From Salinimicrobium terrae DSM 17865 (GTDB lineage: Bacteria > Bacteroidota > Bacteroidia > Flavobacteriales > Flavobacteriaceae), in assembly GCF_000424665.1 (NCBI RefSeq), contig NZ_AUKI01000011.1, positions 248,001 to 312,000 of the forward strand: a DNA stretch of 64,000 bases, written 5' to 3'. How positions within the stretch are numbered: the first letter of the stretch is position 1; each line of letters starts with the position of its first letter. The translations under genes were made by a program, and so were the position numbers. Shown here piece by piece: positions 44,228-53,651 of this stretch. The notes under the pieces are model-generated. The model had not been told where the DNA came from and ran no database searches. It saw only the letters and a program-made list of their open reading frames with translations.

Positions 44228-45046
44228 TTGAAAAGAATTTTGATTTTAGGGGGAAGCGGTTTTATCGGGAATTCCCTGTATAAGGAGCTTTACCCCTATT
44301 TTGATACGCACGCCACATATCATTCAGAAAATGCTTTTTTTGAAAAAAATCAAAAATTTCATCAATTTGACCTGGAGCGGGAAAGCATAAGTATTCTACT
44401 GGAAAACCTGCGTCCCAATGTGATTGTTTCTGCTCTCCGCGGGAATTTTCTCGCACAGGTGCATACCCATTTTGAGATTATAGACTATATCCAAAAGCAT
44501 AAGGACTCGAAGCTCATTTTTCTATCTTCGGCCAATGTTTTTGATGCCTTTACCAACTATCCTTCCTACGAATATGATAAAACACTTTCACAGAGTGTCT
44601 ACGGAAGGTTTAAGATCAAGATTGAAAATGCACTGCTACGATTACCTAATAACAAATATATAATTGCAAGGCTGCCTATGGTTTTTGGCGCCAGTTCACC
44701 CCGTGTGAATGAACTAAAGCGCCAACTTAAAGAGCATGAGGCAATTGAAGTGTTTTCAAACGTAGTGGTAAACGCAACATATGAAGTAAAGGTTACCCAG
44801 CAACTACATTATATCATTAACCGAAACCGGCAGGGTGTTTTTCACCTGGGAAGTAATGATCTAATTCACCACAATGACCTCATTGCCGAAATTTGTGAGA
44901 CTTTGGGAGAAAAGAAGCCACTATTAAAAAATGTCTACGATTCCAATTTCGATCGCTTTTTAGCGGTTATTCCAAAGGATAATCTACTTCCCAAGAATTT
45001 ACAGATCTCTATTCAGGATGTAGTTTCAAGCACTCTCGTTTCGTAG
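44228..45046 (+). CDS. NAD-dependent epimerase/dehydratase-like SDR
   Basis: A 272-residue Rossmann protein of the extended SDR/RmlD-like class. The N-terminal GGSGFIGNSLYKEL binds the cofactor; YEYDKTLSQSVYGRFKIKIE carries a Y-x3-K pair (Tyr near residue 137) and LPMVFG follows. Start TTG, 3 bases after gcvT, so it is likely translated with it. Weaker hits to dTDP-4-dehydrorhamnose reductase are expected, but a specific sugar substrate cannot be named. The active Ser/Thr before Tyr is FLSSANVFD. Confidence 0.75.
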   Translation: MKRILILGGSGFIGNSLYKELYPYFDTHATYHSENAFFEKNQKFHQFDLERESISILLENLRPNVIVSALRGNFLAQVHTHFEIIDYIQKHKDSKLIFLSSANVFDAFTNYPSYEYDKTLSQSVYGRFKIKIENALLRLPNNKYIIARLPMVFGASSPRVNELKRQLKEHEAIEVFSNVVVNATYEVKVTQQLHYIINRNRQGVFHLGSNDLIHHNDLIAEICETLGEKKPLLKNVYDSNFDRFLAVIPKDNLLPKNLQISIQDVVSSTLVS

Positions 45047-45118
45047 TTGTTAATCTTCTACTAATTCCCCTTCGGCCTTTAAGAGGTTGTGTAACTTTAA
45101 GTATTAAAACCAGGAATT

Positions 45119-45409
45119 ATGAAAAAAATGGATGAAAACGAGATCACCGGCAGACTTGAAGAACTCGATGGTTGGGAATTTAAAGATAATGCCATTCACA
45201 CCTCATTTCAATTCGAAAACTTTAAGGAAGCATTCTCGGTTATGGTGCGGATTGCTTTTGAAGCCGAAGCCCATCAACACCATCCTGATTGGTCAAATGT
45301 CTATAATGAACTGCAAATTTCACTTTCCACCCACGACGCAGGAGGGGTGACTGAAAAAGATTTTAAACTCGCCCGAAGCATTGAGAATATAGTAGATGCA
45401 GGCGAATAA
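45119..45409 (+). CDS. phhB: pterin-4a-carbinolamine dehydratase
   Basis: A 96-residue PCD/DCoH protein. The motif E-A-H-Q-H-H-P-D-W-S-N-V-Y-N (about 51-64) contains the catalytic histidines, and LSTHDAGGVTEKDFKLA follows. It regenerates the pterin cofactor for aromatic amino acid hydroxylases, or works in molybdopterin synthesis in bacteria lacking the hydroxylase. A phenylalanine hydroxylase is not in the window. AGGAATT precedes the ATG. Confidence 0.92.
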   Translation: MKKMDENEITGRLEELDGWEFKDNAIHTSFQFENFKEAFSVMVRIAFEAEAHQHHPDWSNVYNELQISLSTHDAGGVTEKDFKLARSIENIVDAGE

Positions 45410-45466
45410 TCTTTTTTAGGAGCTTGATGATTTTTCCTATTTTTACGCAACAATTAATTATAGGAA

Positions 45467-46195
45467 ATGGGAAGAGCATTCGAATTTAGGAAAGCGCGTA
45501 AAATGAAGCGATGGTCTGCTATGGCCAAAGCTTTCACTCGTATAGGGAAAGACATTGTCATGGCCGTTAAAGAAGGCGGACCAGATCCCGATACCAACTC
45601 CAGGTTGCGGGCAGTGATCCAGAATGCGAAGAGTGTTAACATGCCCAAAGATAATATCGAACGTGCTATAAAGCGGGCTTCAGATAAAAGTCAGGGGGAT
45701 TATAAAGTAGTGCTTTTTGAAGGATATGCGCCACATGGAATTGCAGTACTGGTGGAAACCGCTACAGATAATAACAACCGAACAGTTGCCAACGTACGTT
45801 CTTACTTCAACAAATGTGACGGCAACCTTGGCACTTCAGGCTCTGTTGAATTCATGTTTGACCACACGTGTAACTTCAGGATTCCTAAAGATGGTCTTGA
45901 CGCAGAAGAACTGGAACTGGAACTAATCGACTTTGGAGCCGAAGAAGTTTTTGAAGATGAGGATGGCATCATTATATACGCTCCTTTTGGAGCTTTTGGA
46001 GCCCTTCAGAAGGAATTGGAGAACCGCGACATCGAGATTATCTCCTCCGGATTCGAATATATTCCTCAGGTGACTAAAAGTCTTTCTGCTGAAGAAGCTG
46101 CCGATGTTGAGAAGCTTCTGGAAAAGCTTGAGGAAGACGATGATGTACAGCATGTATATCACACCATGGAAGAATCAACTGAAGAGGAAGAATAA
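45467..46195 (+). CDS. YebC/PmpR-family regulator
   Basis: A 242-residue YebC/TACO1 protein. The start MGRAFEFRKARKMKRWSAMAK and the block ARIGKDI-like FTRIGKDIVMAVKEGGPDPD, NSRLRAVIQNAKSVNMPKDNIERAI are family-diagnostic. Family members were reported as transcriptional regulators and recently as translation factors that relieve ribosome stalling at proline runs. An acidic tail (VQHVYHTMEESTEEEE) is present. The next gene is 162 bases away. Confidence 0.95.
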   Translation: MGRAFEFRKARKMKRWSAMAKAFTRIGKDIVMAVKEGGPDPDTNSRLRAVIQNAKSVNMPKDNIERAIKRASDKSQGDYKVVLFEGYAPHGIAVLVETATDNNNRTVANVRSYFNKCDGNLGTSGSVEFMFDHTCNFRIPKDGLDAEELELELIDFGAEEVFEDEDGIIIYAPFGAFGALQKELENRDIEIISSGFEYIPQVTKSLSAEEAADVEKLLEKLEEDDDVQHVYHTMEESTEEEE

Positions 46196-46292
46196 CGGTA
46201 AGAGCCTCCCTTAAAAGTCTGATTTACGTCAACCTGTCCCAATGTTTCGGGAGTTTCAGGTTATATTCCTTTTAAATAATCAGATTAATGAG

Positions 46293-46312
46293 ATTCTGAA
46301 GTAAATTCAGAA
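46293..46312. repeat. inverted repeat ATTCTGAA-GTAAA-TTCAGAAT
   Basis: An 8-base perfect stem with 5-base loop between yebC and the CDF gene; could be a weak terminator or an operator for the transporter gene. Confidence 0.35.
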
Positions 46313-46357
46313 TGAGCTTAAATTGGTTTCTAAAAAGCCTTTTTAGATTTAAATTTC

Positions 46358-47245
46358 ATGAAAACCGAATCGCACCGGAAAGCAATAAAAGCTTCTTATT
46401 ACAGCATTTTTGGAAATGCGGCTTTAGCCATAATTAAAGGTGTAACCGGCATTTTTGGAAATTCATATGCGCTTGTAGCAGATGCTATAGAATCCACAAC
46501 AGATGTTTTTGCAAGCCTGCTGGTGCTGTTCGGACTACGATATTCAGCACGCCCGGCAGACGAGAATCATCCTTACGGTCACGGTCGCGTAGAACCTCTT
46601 GTTACTTTTGCCGTAGTAGGGTTTCTTGTTGTGTCGGCCACTATTATTGTGATGGAAAGCATTGACAATATTCAGACCCCACATAAAGTTCCTGAACCGT
46701 ACACTCTTATTGTCCTTGCCGCAATAATTCTTACCAAAGAGATCTTCTACCGGTTTATCAACAGGAAAAGCGAAGAAACTAACAGCAGTTCCTTGAAAGC
46801 CGATGCCTGGCACCACCGCAGTGATGCCATTACCTCCCTCATGGCTTTCATTGGAATATCTATTGCGCTTTTTATGGGCAAAGGCTACGAAACGGCAGAT
46901 GACTGGGCTGCGCTTTTTGCTTCAGGTTTCATCCTGTATAACGCCTTTTTGATCCTAAGACCCGCTCTTGGAGAAATAATGGAGGAACATCTTTACGACG
47001 ATATGGTAGAGGAGATTAGAGAAATTTCTCTAAAAGAAAAGGGAGTAATAGAGACCGAAAAATGTTTTATTCGTAAGACCGGAATGACTTATCATGTGGA
47101 TCTCCATGTTATTGTTGACGGAGAGCTCTCGGTGAATGAGGGACATGAGATTGCTCATAATCTTAAGGATCGACTGTTGCATGAAATGCCCGAAATAGCT
47201 GATGTTTTAATTCACATCGAACCTCACGAAACCGATAACTCCTGA
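46358..47245 (+). CDS. cation diffusion facilitator (FieF-like)
   Basis: A 295-residue CDF transporter with six membrane helices (starting near residues 12, 43, 82, 116, 160 and 178) and a cytoplasmic C-terminal domain. Metal-site residues are visible in the second and fifth helices: DAIESTTD (Asp40, Asp47) and DAWHHRSDA (His/Asp, about 149-157). It exports divalent metals such as Zn, Fe or Mn in exchange for protons; the D-x3-H/D-type sites do not settle which metal. The HEIAHNLKDRLLHEMPEIADVLIHIEP end is the dimerisation region. Followed by a palindrome. Confidence 0.92.
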   Translation: MKTESHRKAIKASYYSIFGNAALAIIKGVTGIFGNSYALVADAIESTTDVFASLLVLFGLRYSARPADENHPYGHGRVEPLVTFAVVGFLVVSATIIVMESIDNIQTPHKVPEPYTLIVLAAIILTKEIFYRFINRKSEETNSSSLKADAWHHRSDAITSLMAFIGISIALFMGKGYETADDWAALFASGFILYNAFLILRPALGEIMEEHLYDDMVEEIREISLKEKGVIETEKCFIRKTGMTYHVDLHVIVDGELSVNEGHEIAHNLKDRLLHEMPEIADVLIHIEPHETDNS

Positions 47246-47259
47246 AAAATGCCATTTTT
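47245..47259. repeat. copy of the AAAAATGNCATTTTT palindrome
   Basis: AAAAATGCCATTTTT immediately at the stop of the CDF gene; could act as terminator hairpin. Confidence 0.5.
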
Positions 47260-47378
47260 AAGGCATAACTTTTTTAAAGCTTTTCCCCTCTGCTAAAAAA
47301 ATCCTAATCCTCCTCCCTCCTCTGCAGGGTCGGCATCATTTCCCTATCTTTATAGGATAATCAAGAAAGTTAAAATTA

Positions 47379-48107
47379 ATGGATGTAAGATTAGCGGTAT
47401 TAATTGACGGTGACAATATTCCTTCTGCCTATGTAAAGGAAATGATGGAAGAGATTGCCAAATACGGCAACCCAACAATAAAAAGGATTTACGGTGACTG
47501 GACCAAACCACACCTTGTCAAATGGAAAAATGTGCTGCTTGAAAATGCAGTAACTCCTATTCAGCAATATGGATATACTCAGGGTAAAAATGCGACAGAT
47601 TCGGCCATGATCATAGATGCCATGGATATCCTGTACTCGCAAAAAGTGGATGGCTTCTGCCTGGTTTCAAGTGACAGCGATTTTACCCGCCTCGCCACAA
47701 GATTGCGGGAGGCAGGGATGAATGTTATTGGAATCGGAGAAAAGAAAACTCCCGATCCATTTATCGTAGCCTGCGACCGGTTTATCTACATCGAGATCCT
47801 GAAAAATGAATCCAAGGAATCAAGCAAGGAGAAAACGACAAAGAAAAGTGATTATGACAAGATCACAAATAAAGTGATCAATTTGATCGCGTCCACAATT
47901 TCGGATGTTGCCGATGATGACGGCTGGGCTTTTCTGGGTGACGTAGGTAGTTTACTGCAAAAGAAACAGCCAAATTTCGATTCCCGTAACTACGGTTTTC
48001 AAAAACTGACCCCTATGATCAATTCTATCGATAAATTCGAGATCGAATCTCGAGAGAATCAGGGAAGAGGAAAATACAAACTCATCTACGTAAGAAACAA
48101 AGAATAG
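47379..48107 (+). CDS. NYN-domain ribonuclease-like protein with OST-HTH/LOTUS domain
   Basis: A 242-residue protein. Residues 1-145 are a NYN/PIN-like nuclease domain: LAVLIDGDNIPSAY (Asp10, Asp12), KNATDSAMIIDAMDILY and the acidic loop LVSSDSDFTRLA (Asp near 98-100). The C-terminal 75 residues form an OST-HTH/LOTUS RNA-binding domain (ISDVADDDGWAFLGDVGSLL, NYGFQKLTPMIN), joined by a Lys/Ser-rich linker. The architecture is that of bacterial LabA/DUF88-LOTUS proteins, thought to cut RNA. A palindromic terminator with the dispersed motif follows. Confidence 0.9.
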   Translation: MDVRLAVLIDGDNIPSAYVKEMMEEIAKYGNPTIKRIYGDWTKPHLVKWKNVLLENAVTPIQQYGYTQGKNATDSAMIIDAMDILYSQKVDGFCLVSSDSDFTRLATRLREAGMNVIGIGEKKTPDPFIVACDRFIYIEILKNESKESSKEKTTKKSDYDKITNKVINLIASTISDVADDDGWAFLGDVGSLLQKKQPNFDSRNYGFQKLTPMINSIDKFEIESRENQGRGKYKLIYVRNKE

Positions 48108-48132
48108 GATTCAAAAATGACATTTTTGAATC
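48108..48132 (+). terminator. terminator with perfect GATTCAAAAATG palindrome
   Basis: GATTCAAAAATG-A-CATTTTTGAATC, 12-base perfect arms around one base, starting right after the stop codon, followed by TTTTT. Confidence 0.8.
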
Positions 48133-48150
48133 TTTTTAAAAAATATTAAT

Positions 48151-48993
48151 ATGAGAACCATTAAACGCACTTATAAGGCAGAGTATCGCCCCATAGCCGA
48201 TCTTATCACTTATTCTCCCATGCCTACGAGATCGCTCAGGATGATAGACCCTTTCCTGTTCCTGAATCACCACGGGCCGCAAAGATACCAGCCGGGTAAC
48301 AACGGGTTGCCATTTGGCCCTCACCCCCACCGCGGAATGGAAACAGTAACATTCATTCTGGATGGCGACATTGCTCATAAAGATTCCGGCGGAAATAAAA
48401 GTGTCATCGAAAGCGGCGGAGTGCAATGGATGACTGCCGGCAAAGGCCTCACCCATGCTGAAGTTTCTTCAGAAAAATTTAAAAAAGAAGGGGGGCCTTT
48501 GGAGATCCTGCAGCTGTGGGTAAATCTTCCCGCAAAGTTAAAAATGACCGATCCGAAGTACAAAGGGCTCCAAAAAGAGGATATCCCGGTGGTTTCTTTT
48601 AACAATGACAAGGTAAAAACGCAGGTGATTTCAGGACAATTAAATAATACAAAAGGAGCTTTTGAAACCCTCACCGATATTAACCTCAGCACACTTTTCT
48701 TTGAATCTGATGGAATTTTTGAAACCAAAGTTCCACAGGACCACAATATCCTGTGCTACATCATTAAGGGAGAAATAAAGATTAATGGAGAAAATGTCCA
48801 ATCCCTCCACCTGGTTGAATTCAACAATGATGATGAAGATCTGCGAATAGAAGCCCTTGCAGAATCGACGGTACTATTTGGTCATGCAAAACCCTTTGAC
48901 GAACCTGTAGTCGCACAGGGACCCTTTGTTATGAACACAGTAGAAGAAATTGAACAGGCTTATGCAGATTACCAGCAGGGAAAGTTTGAATGA
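48151..48993 (+). CDS. pirin-family protein
   Basis: A 280-residue bicupin. Metal ligands of the N-terminal cupin are in GPHPHRGMETVTFILDGDIAHKDSGG (His, His, His) with a Glu in the next strand (about 100-110, GLTHAEVSSE). The second cupin (about 170-270) lacks ligands, as in pirins. Pirins are iron proteins that can act as quercetinase-like oxygenases or redox sensors. It is preceded by a terminator and thus monocistronic, and followed by a strong hairpin. Confidence 0.94.
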   Translation: MRTIKRTYKAEYRPIADLITYSPMPTRSLRMIDPFLFLNHHGPQRYQPGNNGLPFGPHPHRGMETVTFILDGDIAHKDSGGNKSVIESGGVQWMTAGKGLTHAEVSSEKFKKEGGPLEILQLWVNLPAKLKMTDPKYKGLQKEDIPVVSFNNDKVKTQVISGQLNNTKGAFETLTDINLSTLFFESDGIFETKVPQDHNILCYIIKGEIKINGENVQSLHLVEFNNDDEDLRIEALAESTVLFGHAKPFDEPVVAQGPFVMNTVEEIEQAYADYQQGKFE

Positions 48994-49021
48994 TTTTCCG
49001 ACTTAGTTAAAAAAGGAAATA

Positions 49022-49059
49022 AATAAAAAAATCCTGCCTCTCGGCAGGATTTTTTTATT
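49022..49059. terminator. bidirectional terminator between pirin and ccsBA
   Basis: AATAAAAAAATCCTGCC and GGCAGGATTTTTTTATT, 17-base arms with TCTC loop; convergent genes on both sides. Confidence 0.92.
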
Positions 49060-52000
49060 CTTTCTTTTTCTTTTTAATATAATCTGCCGTTAACCTGCTT
49101 CGCTTACCTTTCTTGTAGTGTTTGGTGAACCTCCAGTAGGAAACTGCTCCTAAAAGTGCTACCACAGCAACCGAATAGTATATAAAATCCGGAGTGATCA
49201 CTTTATCTCCACTGGCATAAGAATGTAATCCCGAAAGATAAAAGTTAACTCCAAAGTAAGTCATCATTATACTTGCAAAGGAAATCACCGCCATAAAATT
49301 AAATAACCAACGACTTCTCATTCCCGGCACTAGGCGCATGTGGATCACGAAGGCATAAACCATAATACTTACAAGGGCCCAGGTTTCTTTCGGATCCCAT
49401 CCCCAGTAACGTCCCCAGCTTTCGTTAGCCCATTGTCCTCCAAGGAAGTTACCAATAGTAAGCATTACCAGTCCAATGGTAAGAGCCATTTCAGTAATAA
49501 TGGTGATCTCCTTAATGGTGAGGTCCATTCGCTTTTTGTTCTTTTTAGTAGTAAAGATCATAAGCAGCAATGCCACTGCTCCAAGGATCATCCCCAGCGT
49601 AAATGGTCCATAACTACCCACGATTACCGATACGTGGATCATAAGCCAGTAAGAATCCAGTACGGGCTGCAGATTGGCTATTGAAGGATCCATCCAGTTC
49701 CAGTGTGCAATCATGAGGATCATCGCAGTCACAAAAGCGGTAGAGGCAATGGTAAGATTACTTTTTCTTCCGAAGAGCAATCCAAAGAGCATGGTTGCCC
49801 AGGCCACATAGATCATAGATTCATACGCATCACTCATTGGAGCATGACCCGAAATATACCATCGGGCAATGAGTCCGGCAGTATGTAAGGCAAAAAAGAT
49901 AATTATGGCACCCGCACTCAGTTTAATTAAACCGCGGATAATTTTACTGTCCTTAAAGATCTGAACGATCACAAAAACAAGCATAACCACACCTGCCAGC
50001 ATGTACATCCAGAACAGATTGCGGAAAATGTCATACTTATTGTACAGGATCTCGGTTTCAATTTTTTCTTCTGAAGGAATTACTTCCTCTCCAAATTTTT
50101 TCTGAAAGCCTTTAATACTGCTCAACAACTCATTCGCCTGGGTGTAATCTCCCGTTTCTTTAGCCGTTCGCACAGCATTGAAATAAATGGGCAGGATTTG
50201 CCTGGTATATACCGAATCCATACCCTTAAAACCGGCTTCTGCAGCTTCGGGATAAGAGACCCATTTATTATTTTCATTTTCCGGTATTGGAAATATTCTC
50301 AAAATTTCACCCTGTAGCGCATTGTACAGCAGGTTCACCCGTCTGTCGGTTTCTATAAAGTCTTTTTCAAACTGATTTGGCACTGAAGCCATATAAGCTC
50401 TTTCCAGATAAGGACTTAGTTTATAGTTTCCTTCCTGATCGAAGAAACTGGTAAGGGCAAGATGTTCTTGATCTTCGGGCACTCCTACAATGTGTCGGAT
50501 ACTATCGTTGTCCTTCTTAACATTAATAATAGGGACATTGTACCACACTGTAGGATTTTCGGTCATGGAGACCAGCACCTGGTCCGATGTTAAGCCTTCG
50601 TAATCATCACTTTTGCTCAGCTTCCTAAGTAATTCGGAGGAATAGGTATTAACCGGCTTCATTCTCCCTCCTGCGTCCTGAACTACCAGTTTGCCAAATT
50701 CTGCAGCATGTTCTTCGGAAACCACATTAGCCTTAATAATGGAATCAATTCGGGCTTTTGGAATTGCCAAAGGATTTTCATGCTCATGCCCATCCTCCTG
50801 CGCCAATCCGGTCCCGGAGACAAACAAAACCATTAAAACTGTAAGTAGCTTGGCTTTTTTCTTCTTCACTTTTTCCAACATTTGTTTAAGCTCTCCAAAG
50901 CGTGAACCTCTTGCAAATAAGATCCACATAAGGCCAATATATAAAAGGGTGTATCCTATGTATGTGATCCAGGTTCCCCAGAAATCATGGTTTACAGAAA
51001 GCACTGTACCTTTTTCATCGGGATCAAAGGAAGCCTGGAAAAAGCGATATCCCTCGTAATCCAGAACGTGATTCATAAAAATGTCGTAGTCAAAGATCTC
51101 CTCCTCATCAATAACGGTGACCTTACTTTTGAATGAAGAATAACTCTTTTCTGTGCCAGGATATCTTTCAGCAATAAAATCATTTAACTTAATAGAAAAG
51201 GGAAGTTCATACAATTTAGACCCATACTGAACGTAAAATTCCAATCCGCCAATGTTAAGTTTTTTAGGATCGTTCACTATACCCTTACCTCCCAATAATT
51301 TTACAGTTTCAGTTTCTCCGCCAGTAGTAATTCTTACCACAGCAGCATCTTGTTGTCCTTGTGCTTTCTCCTCTGTGGGAATGATATCATAAACCCCTCT
51401 AACAACAGGATCGGGTAAAACAAATTGCATTCCTGCCATGTTATATAAAGACCTCAAAAGAAAAGTCTGAACAGAATCTGCCTCAACCTTTCCCTGCTGC
51501 TGGTCGGCCATTCTCATATACGTGCCTTCAAATGGAGAGGATATATAATACTCCCCATCTTCAAGAGTAATGTTTATGGCACCTTCTGTTGGTTTATTAA
51601 AGGCAAAAAGAACATTGTGAATATTTGAAACCTCCCCTTCTTTGATATGATGATCATGACGGTCTCCCCCTCCGGCTTCAACGATCTTTAAATAATTTTC
51701 TCCTTCAGGATCTTCCACAAGACCTTCTTCGGCCCCATGGATGTAATCGATAATCTCAAGTTTTACCGGCTGCCCGTTATAATCTGTATTAAAAGTAAAT
51801 TCATTTGAAGCTCCCGGAGCAAGTAATACATCCTCTTCCACCACTCTTCTACGTGGCTCTCCATTAATCTCCCCGTCAATAAAGGTGGTCAAAAAGGTTT
51901 TTTCTGAAAGAAATGTATTTTCTGTTTTCCCCTCCCTTATAGGCATCATTCCTTCATAGCTGATGTAGCGGGTCACAAAGGCTCCAACCAGAATAAGAAT

Positions 52001-52258
52001 AAAGGAAAGGTGCAGCAGTAATGAAGACCACTTTTCCTTTTTATGAAGGCCGAATCTGAAAATGTTCCCCACGAAATTCACTACAAAAAATGCCATGATC
52101 ACTTCGAACCATAGGGCGTTGTAAATCCAGACTTTTGCTGTTGCTGTGCTATAATAGTTTTCAATAAAGGTTCCCATTCCCAAAGAGACCGCAAAGACGA
52201 TAAATAGAAAGGCCATTAAGCGGGTGGAAAATACGATGGAAGCTAATTTCTTTTGCAT
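49055..52258 (-). CDS. fused CcsB-CcsA cytochrome c synthetase (system II)
   Basis: A 1067-residue membrane protein. The N-terminal ResB/CcsB half (about 1-460) has four membrane helices and a large periplasmic part; the C-terminal CcsA half (from about 760) has the haem-handling WWD-type motif with SWGRYWGWDPKETWALV and several histidine-bearing helices. Between the two a second signal-like stretch AKLLTVLMVLFVSGTGLAQEDGHE and a periplasmic linker (about 500-720) are seen. It exports haem and joins it to CXXCH apocytochromes. Bacteroidota carry this fused form instead of separate ResB and CcsA. TACTTTTG lies 26 bases upstream. Confidence 0.94.
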   Translation of the reverse strand: MQKKLASIVFSTRLMAFLFIVFAVSLGMGTFIENYYSTATAKVWIYNALWFEVIMAFFVVNFVGNIFRFGLHKKEKWSSLLLHLSFILILVGAFVTRYISYEGMMPIREGKTENTFLSEKTFLTTFIDGEINGEPRRRVVEEDVLLAPGASNEFTFNTDYNGQPVKLEIIDYIHGAEEGLVEDPEGENYLKIVEAGGGDRHDHHIKEGEVSNIHNVLFAFNKPTEGAINITLEDGEYYISSPFEGTYMRMADQQQGKVEADSVQTFLLRSLYNMAGMQFVLPDPVVRGVYDIIPTEEKAQGQQDAAVVRITTGGETETVKLLGGKGIVNDPKKLNIGGLEFYVQYGSKLYELPFSIKLNDFIAERYPGTEKSYSSFKSKVTVIDEEEIFDYDIFMNHVLDYEGYRFFQASFDPDEKGTVLSVNHDFWGTWITYIGYTLLYIGLMWILFARGSRFGELKQMLEKVKKKKAKLLTVLMVLFVSGTGLAQEDGHEHENPLAIPKARIDSIIKANVVSEEHAAEFGKLVVQDAGGRMKPVNTYSSELLRKLSKSDDYEGLTSDQVLVSMTENPTVWYNVPIINVKKDNDSIRHIVGVPEDQEHLALTSFFDQEGNYKLSPYLERAYMASVPNQFEKDFIETDRRVNLLYNALQGEILRIFPIPENENNKWVSYPEAAEAGFKGMDSVYTRQILPIYFNAVRTAKETGDYTQANELLSSIKGFQKKFGEEVIPSEEKIETEILYNKYDIFRNLFWMYMLAGVVMLVFVIVQIFKDSKIIRGLIKLSAGAIIIFFALHTAGLIARWYISGHAPMSDAYESMIYVAWATMLFGLLFGRKSNLTIASTAFVTAMILMIAHWNWMDPSIANLQPVLDSYWLMIHVSVIVGSYGPFTLGMILGAVALLLMIFTTKKNKKRMDLTIKEITIITEMALTIGLVMLTIGNFLGGQWANESWGRYWGWDPKETWALVSIMVYAFVIHMRLVPGMRSRWLFNFMAVISFASIMMTYFGVNFYLSGLHSYASGDKVITPDFIYYSVAVVALLGAVSYWRFTKHYKKGKRSRLTADYIKKKKKE

Positions 52259-52283
52259 GGAGGCATTATTTTTATAAACGGTG

Positions 52284-52291
52284 CAAAAGTA
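52284..52291 (-). promoter_or_regulatory. TAnnTTTG -7 box
   Basis: Minus-strand TACTTTTG, 26 bases before the ccsBA start. Confidence 0.5.
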
Positions 52292-52387
52292 TGGATTTTT
52301 AGAGTAATTAAGATTTTTTTAACTGCACATTTTCAGGTTTAAAGGAGCAGCAAAAGGAGTGGTAAAAAAAATTGGTAATTTAGCCGC

Positions 52388-53155
52388 ATGATGGAGATTA
52401 TAGTCTTAGGTTCCGGTAATGTGGCAACACATCTTTTTAAAGCTTTTTCGGCTTCGGAAGGTATCCGGATCAAACAGGTTTTTAATCATTCTGCAGCCAG
52501 TCTTGGTTTCTTTAAAAAGCATACTGAAGTTACTACTGAAATTTCGGAAATCGCTGAAGCCGATATTTATCTAATGGCACTAAAAGACGACGTTATTTCT
52601 GACGTGGCCAAAAAGTTCTCAAACAAATCTGGTCTTGTTGTTCATACTTCGGGTTCGGTTGCTCTTGATGCACTATCAGGTTGTTCCCGGAGAGGTGTTT
52701 TTTATCCGCTGCAAACATTTTCAAAGGAGAATGATGTGGATTATTCTGAAATACCTTTCTGTCTTGAGGCAACTTCCGAAGAAGATCTCAAGCTTTTAAG
52801 AAATCTCGCCGGTAAGATCTCCGGTAAGGCTTATGAGATATCTTCACAGCAGCGCAAAAAACTTCATCTTTCTGCAGTATTTGTTTGCAATTTTGTGAAC
52901 CACCTTTATGCTATAGGGGAGCAAATCTGTCAAAAAGGAGAAATTCCTTTTGAAATTCTGAAGCCGCTCATTTCAGAAACCGCAAATAAGGTACAACAGG
53001 CTTCCCCTGCCAGGGTTCAAACCGGACCTGCCATTCGCAATGACCATTCAACAATTGATGCTCATTTGCGACTCCTGGATTCTTCCGGGGAAAACAAGGA
53101 AATTTATACACTATTAACTTCCGCAATACAAACCTTCCATGGAAAAAAGCTATAA
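52388..53155 (+). CDS. Rossmann-like/DUF2520 protein
   Basis: A 255-residue protein. IIVLGSGNVATHLFKAF is an NAD(P)-type dinucleotide loop as in ProC/6PGDH-like folds; HTSGSVALDAL and RGVFYPLQTFSKEN mark the DUF2520 family, whose C-terminal domain is helical (HLSAVFVCNFVNHLYAIGE). The function is not known. Two ATGs in a row; the first is taken. It overlaps kdsC by 17 bases and begins an operon of six genes that runs on one strand to about 56094. Confidence 0.85.
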   Translation: MMEIIVLGSGNVATHLFKAFSASEGIRIKQVFNHSAASLGFFKKHTEVTTEISEIAEADIYLMALKDDVISDVAKKFSNKSGLVVHTSGSVALDALSGCSRRGVFYPLQTFSKENDVDYSEIPFCLEATSEEDLKLLRNLAGKISGKAYEISSQQRKKLHLSAVFVCNFVNHLYAIGEQICQKGEIPFEILKPLISETANKVQQASPARVQTGPAIRNDHSTIDAHLRLLDSSGENKEIYTLLTSAIQTFHGKKL

Positions 53156-53651
53156 AGAATTCTTAGCCCAAATAACGACTTTCATTTTTGATGTCGACGG
53201 CGTATTAACAGATGGTTCCATCCAAATTAGCACCGATGGTGAACTTCTTAGAACAATGAATATAAAAGATGGTTACGCAATGAAGTACGCCCGTGAACAG
53301 GGTTATACGATTTGTGTAATCTCCGGCGGAAAAAACGAAGGAGTACGTCACCGGCTAAAAGGTCTCGGAATTACAGATATATACCTTGGATGTCCCGACA
53401 AGGTGGAGCAAATGGAAGAATTCTTTGATGTTTACGATATAAAACCCAATCAGGTACTTTACATGGGGGACGACCTTCCCGATCTTTACGCCATGGAAAA
53501 AGTAGGTTTGGCCTGCTGCCCCCAGGACGCCGTAGCCGAGATTAAAGAAGTTTCTCAATACGTATCTCACAAAAAAGGCGGAAAAGGTTGCGTACGGGAT
53601 GTTATTGAACAAGTCCTGAAAGTTCAGGGCAAATGGAATGATCACAAATGA
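53139..53651 (+). CDS. kdsC: Kdo-8-phosphate phosphatase-type HAD
   Basis: A 170-residue small HAD phosphatase (subclass C0, no cap). Motif I FDVDGVLTDG (Asp18, Asp20), motif II VISGGKN (Ser about 61), motif III Lys and the acidic YMGDDLPDLYAM (about 105-116). This is the KdsC/YrbI type that removes phosphate from Kdo-8-P in lipopolysaccharide synthesis; kdsB at 62457 fits. The start overlaps the DUF2520 gene by 17 bases. Confidence 0.9.
   Translation: MEKSYKEFLAQITTFIFDVDGVLTDGSIQISTDGELLRTMNIKDGYAMKYAREQGYTICVISGGKNEGVRHRLKGLGITDIYLGCPDKVEQMEEFFDVYDIKPNQVLYMGDDLPDLYAMEKVGLACCPQDAVAEIKEVSQYVSHKKGGKGCVRDVIEQVLKVQGKWNDHK

Noticed and set aside
46219-46232. CTGAT-TTAC-GTCAA, a fit to the stress palindrome
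   Set aside because: No TAnnTT box 28-29 bases downstream and 132 bases from the next start; about the number of chance hits expected for TGAY-N4-RTCA in 64 kb.
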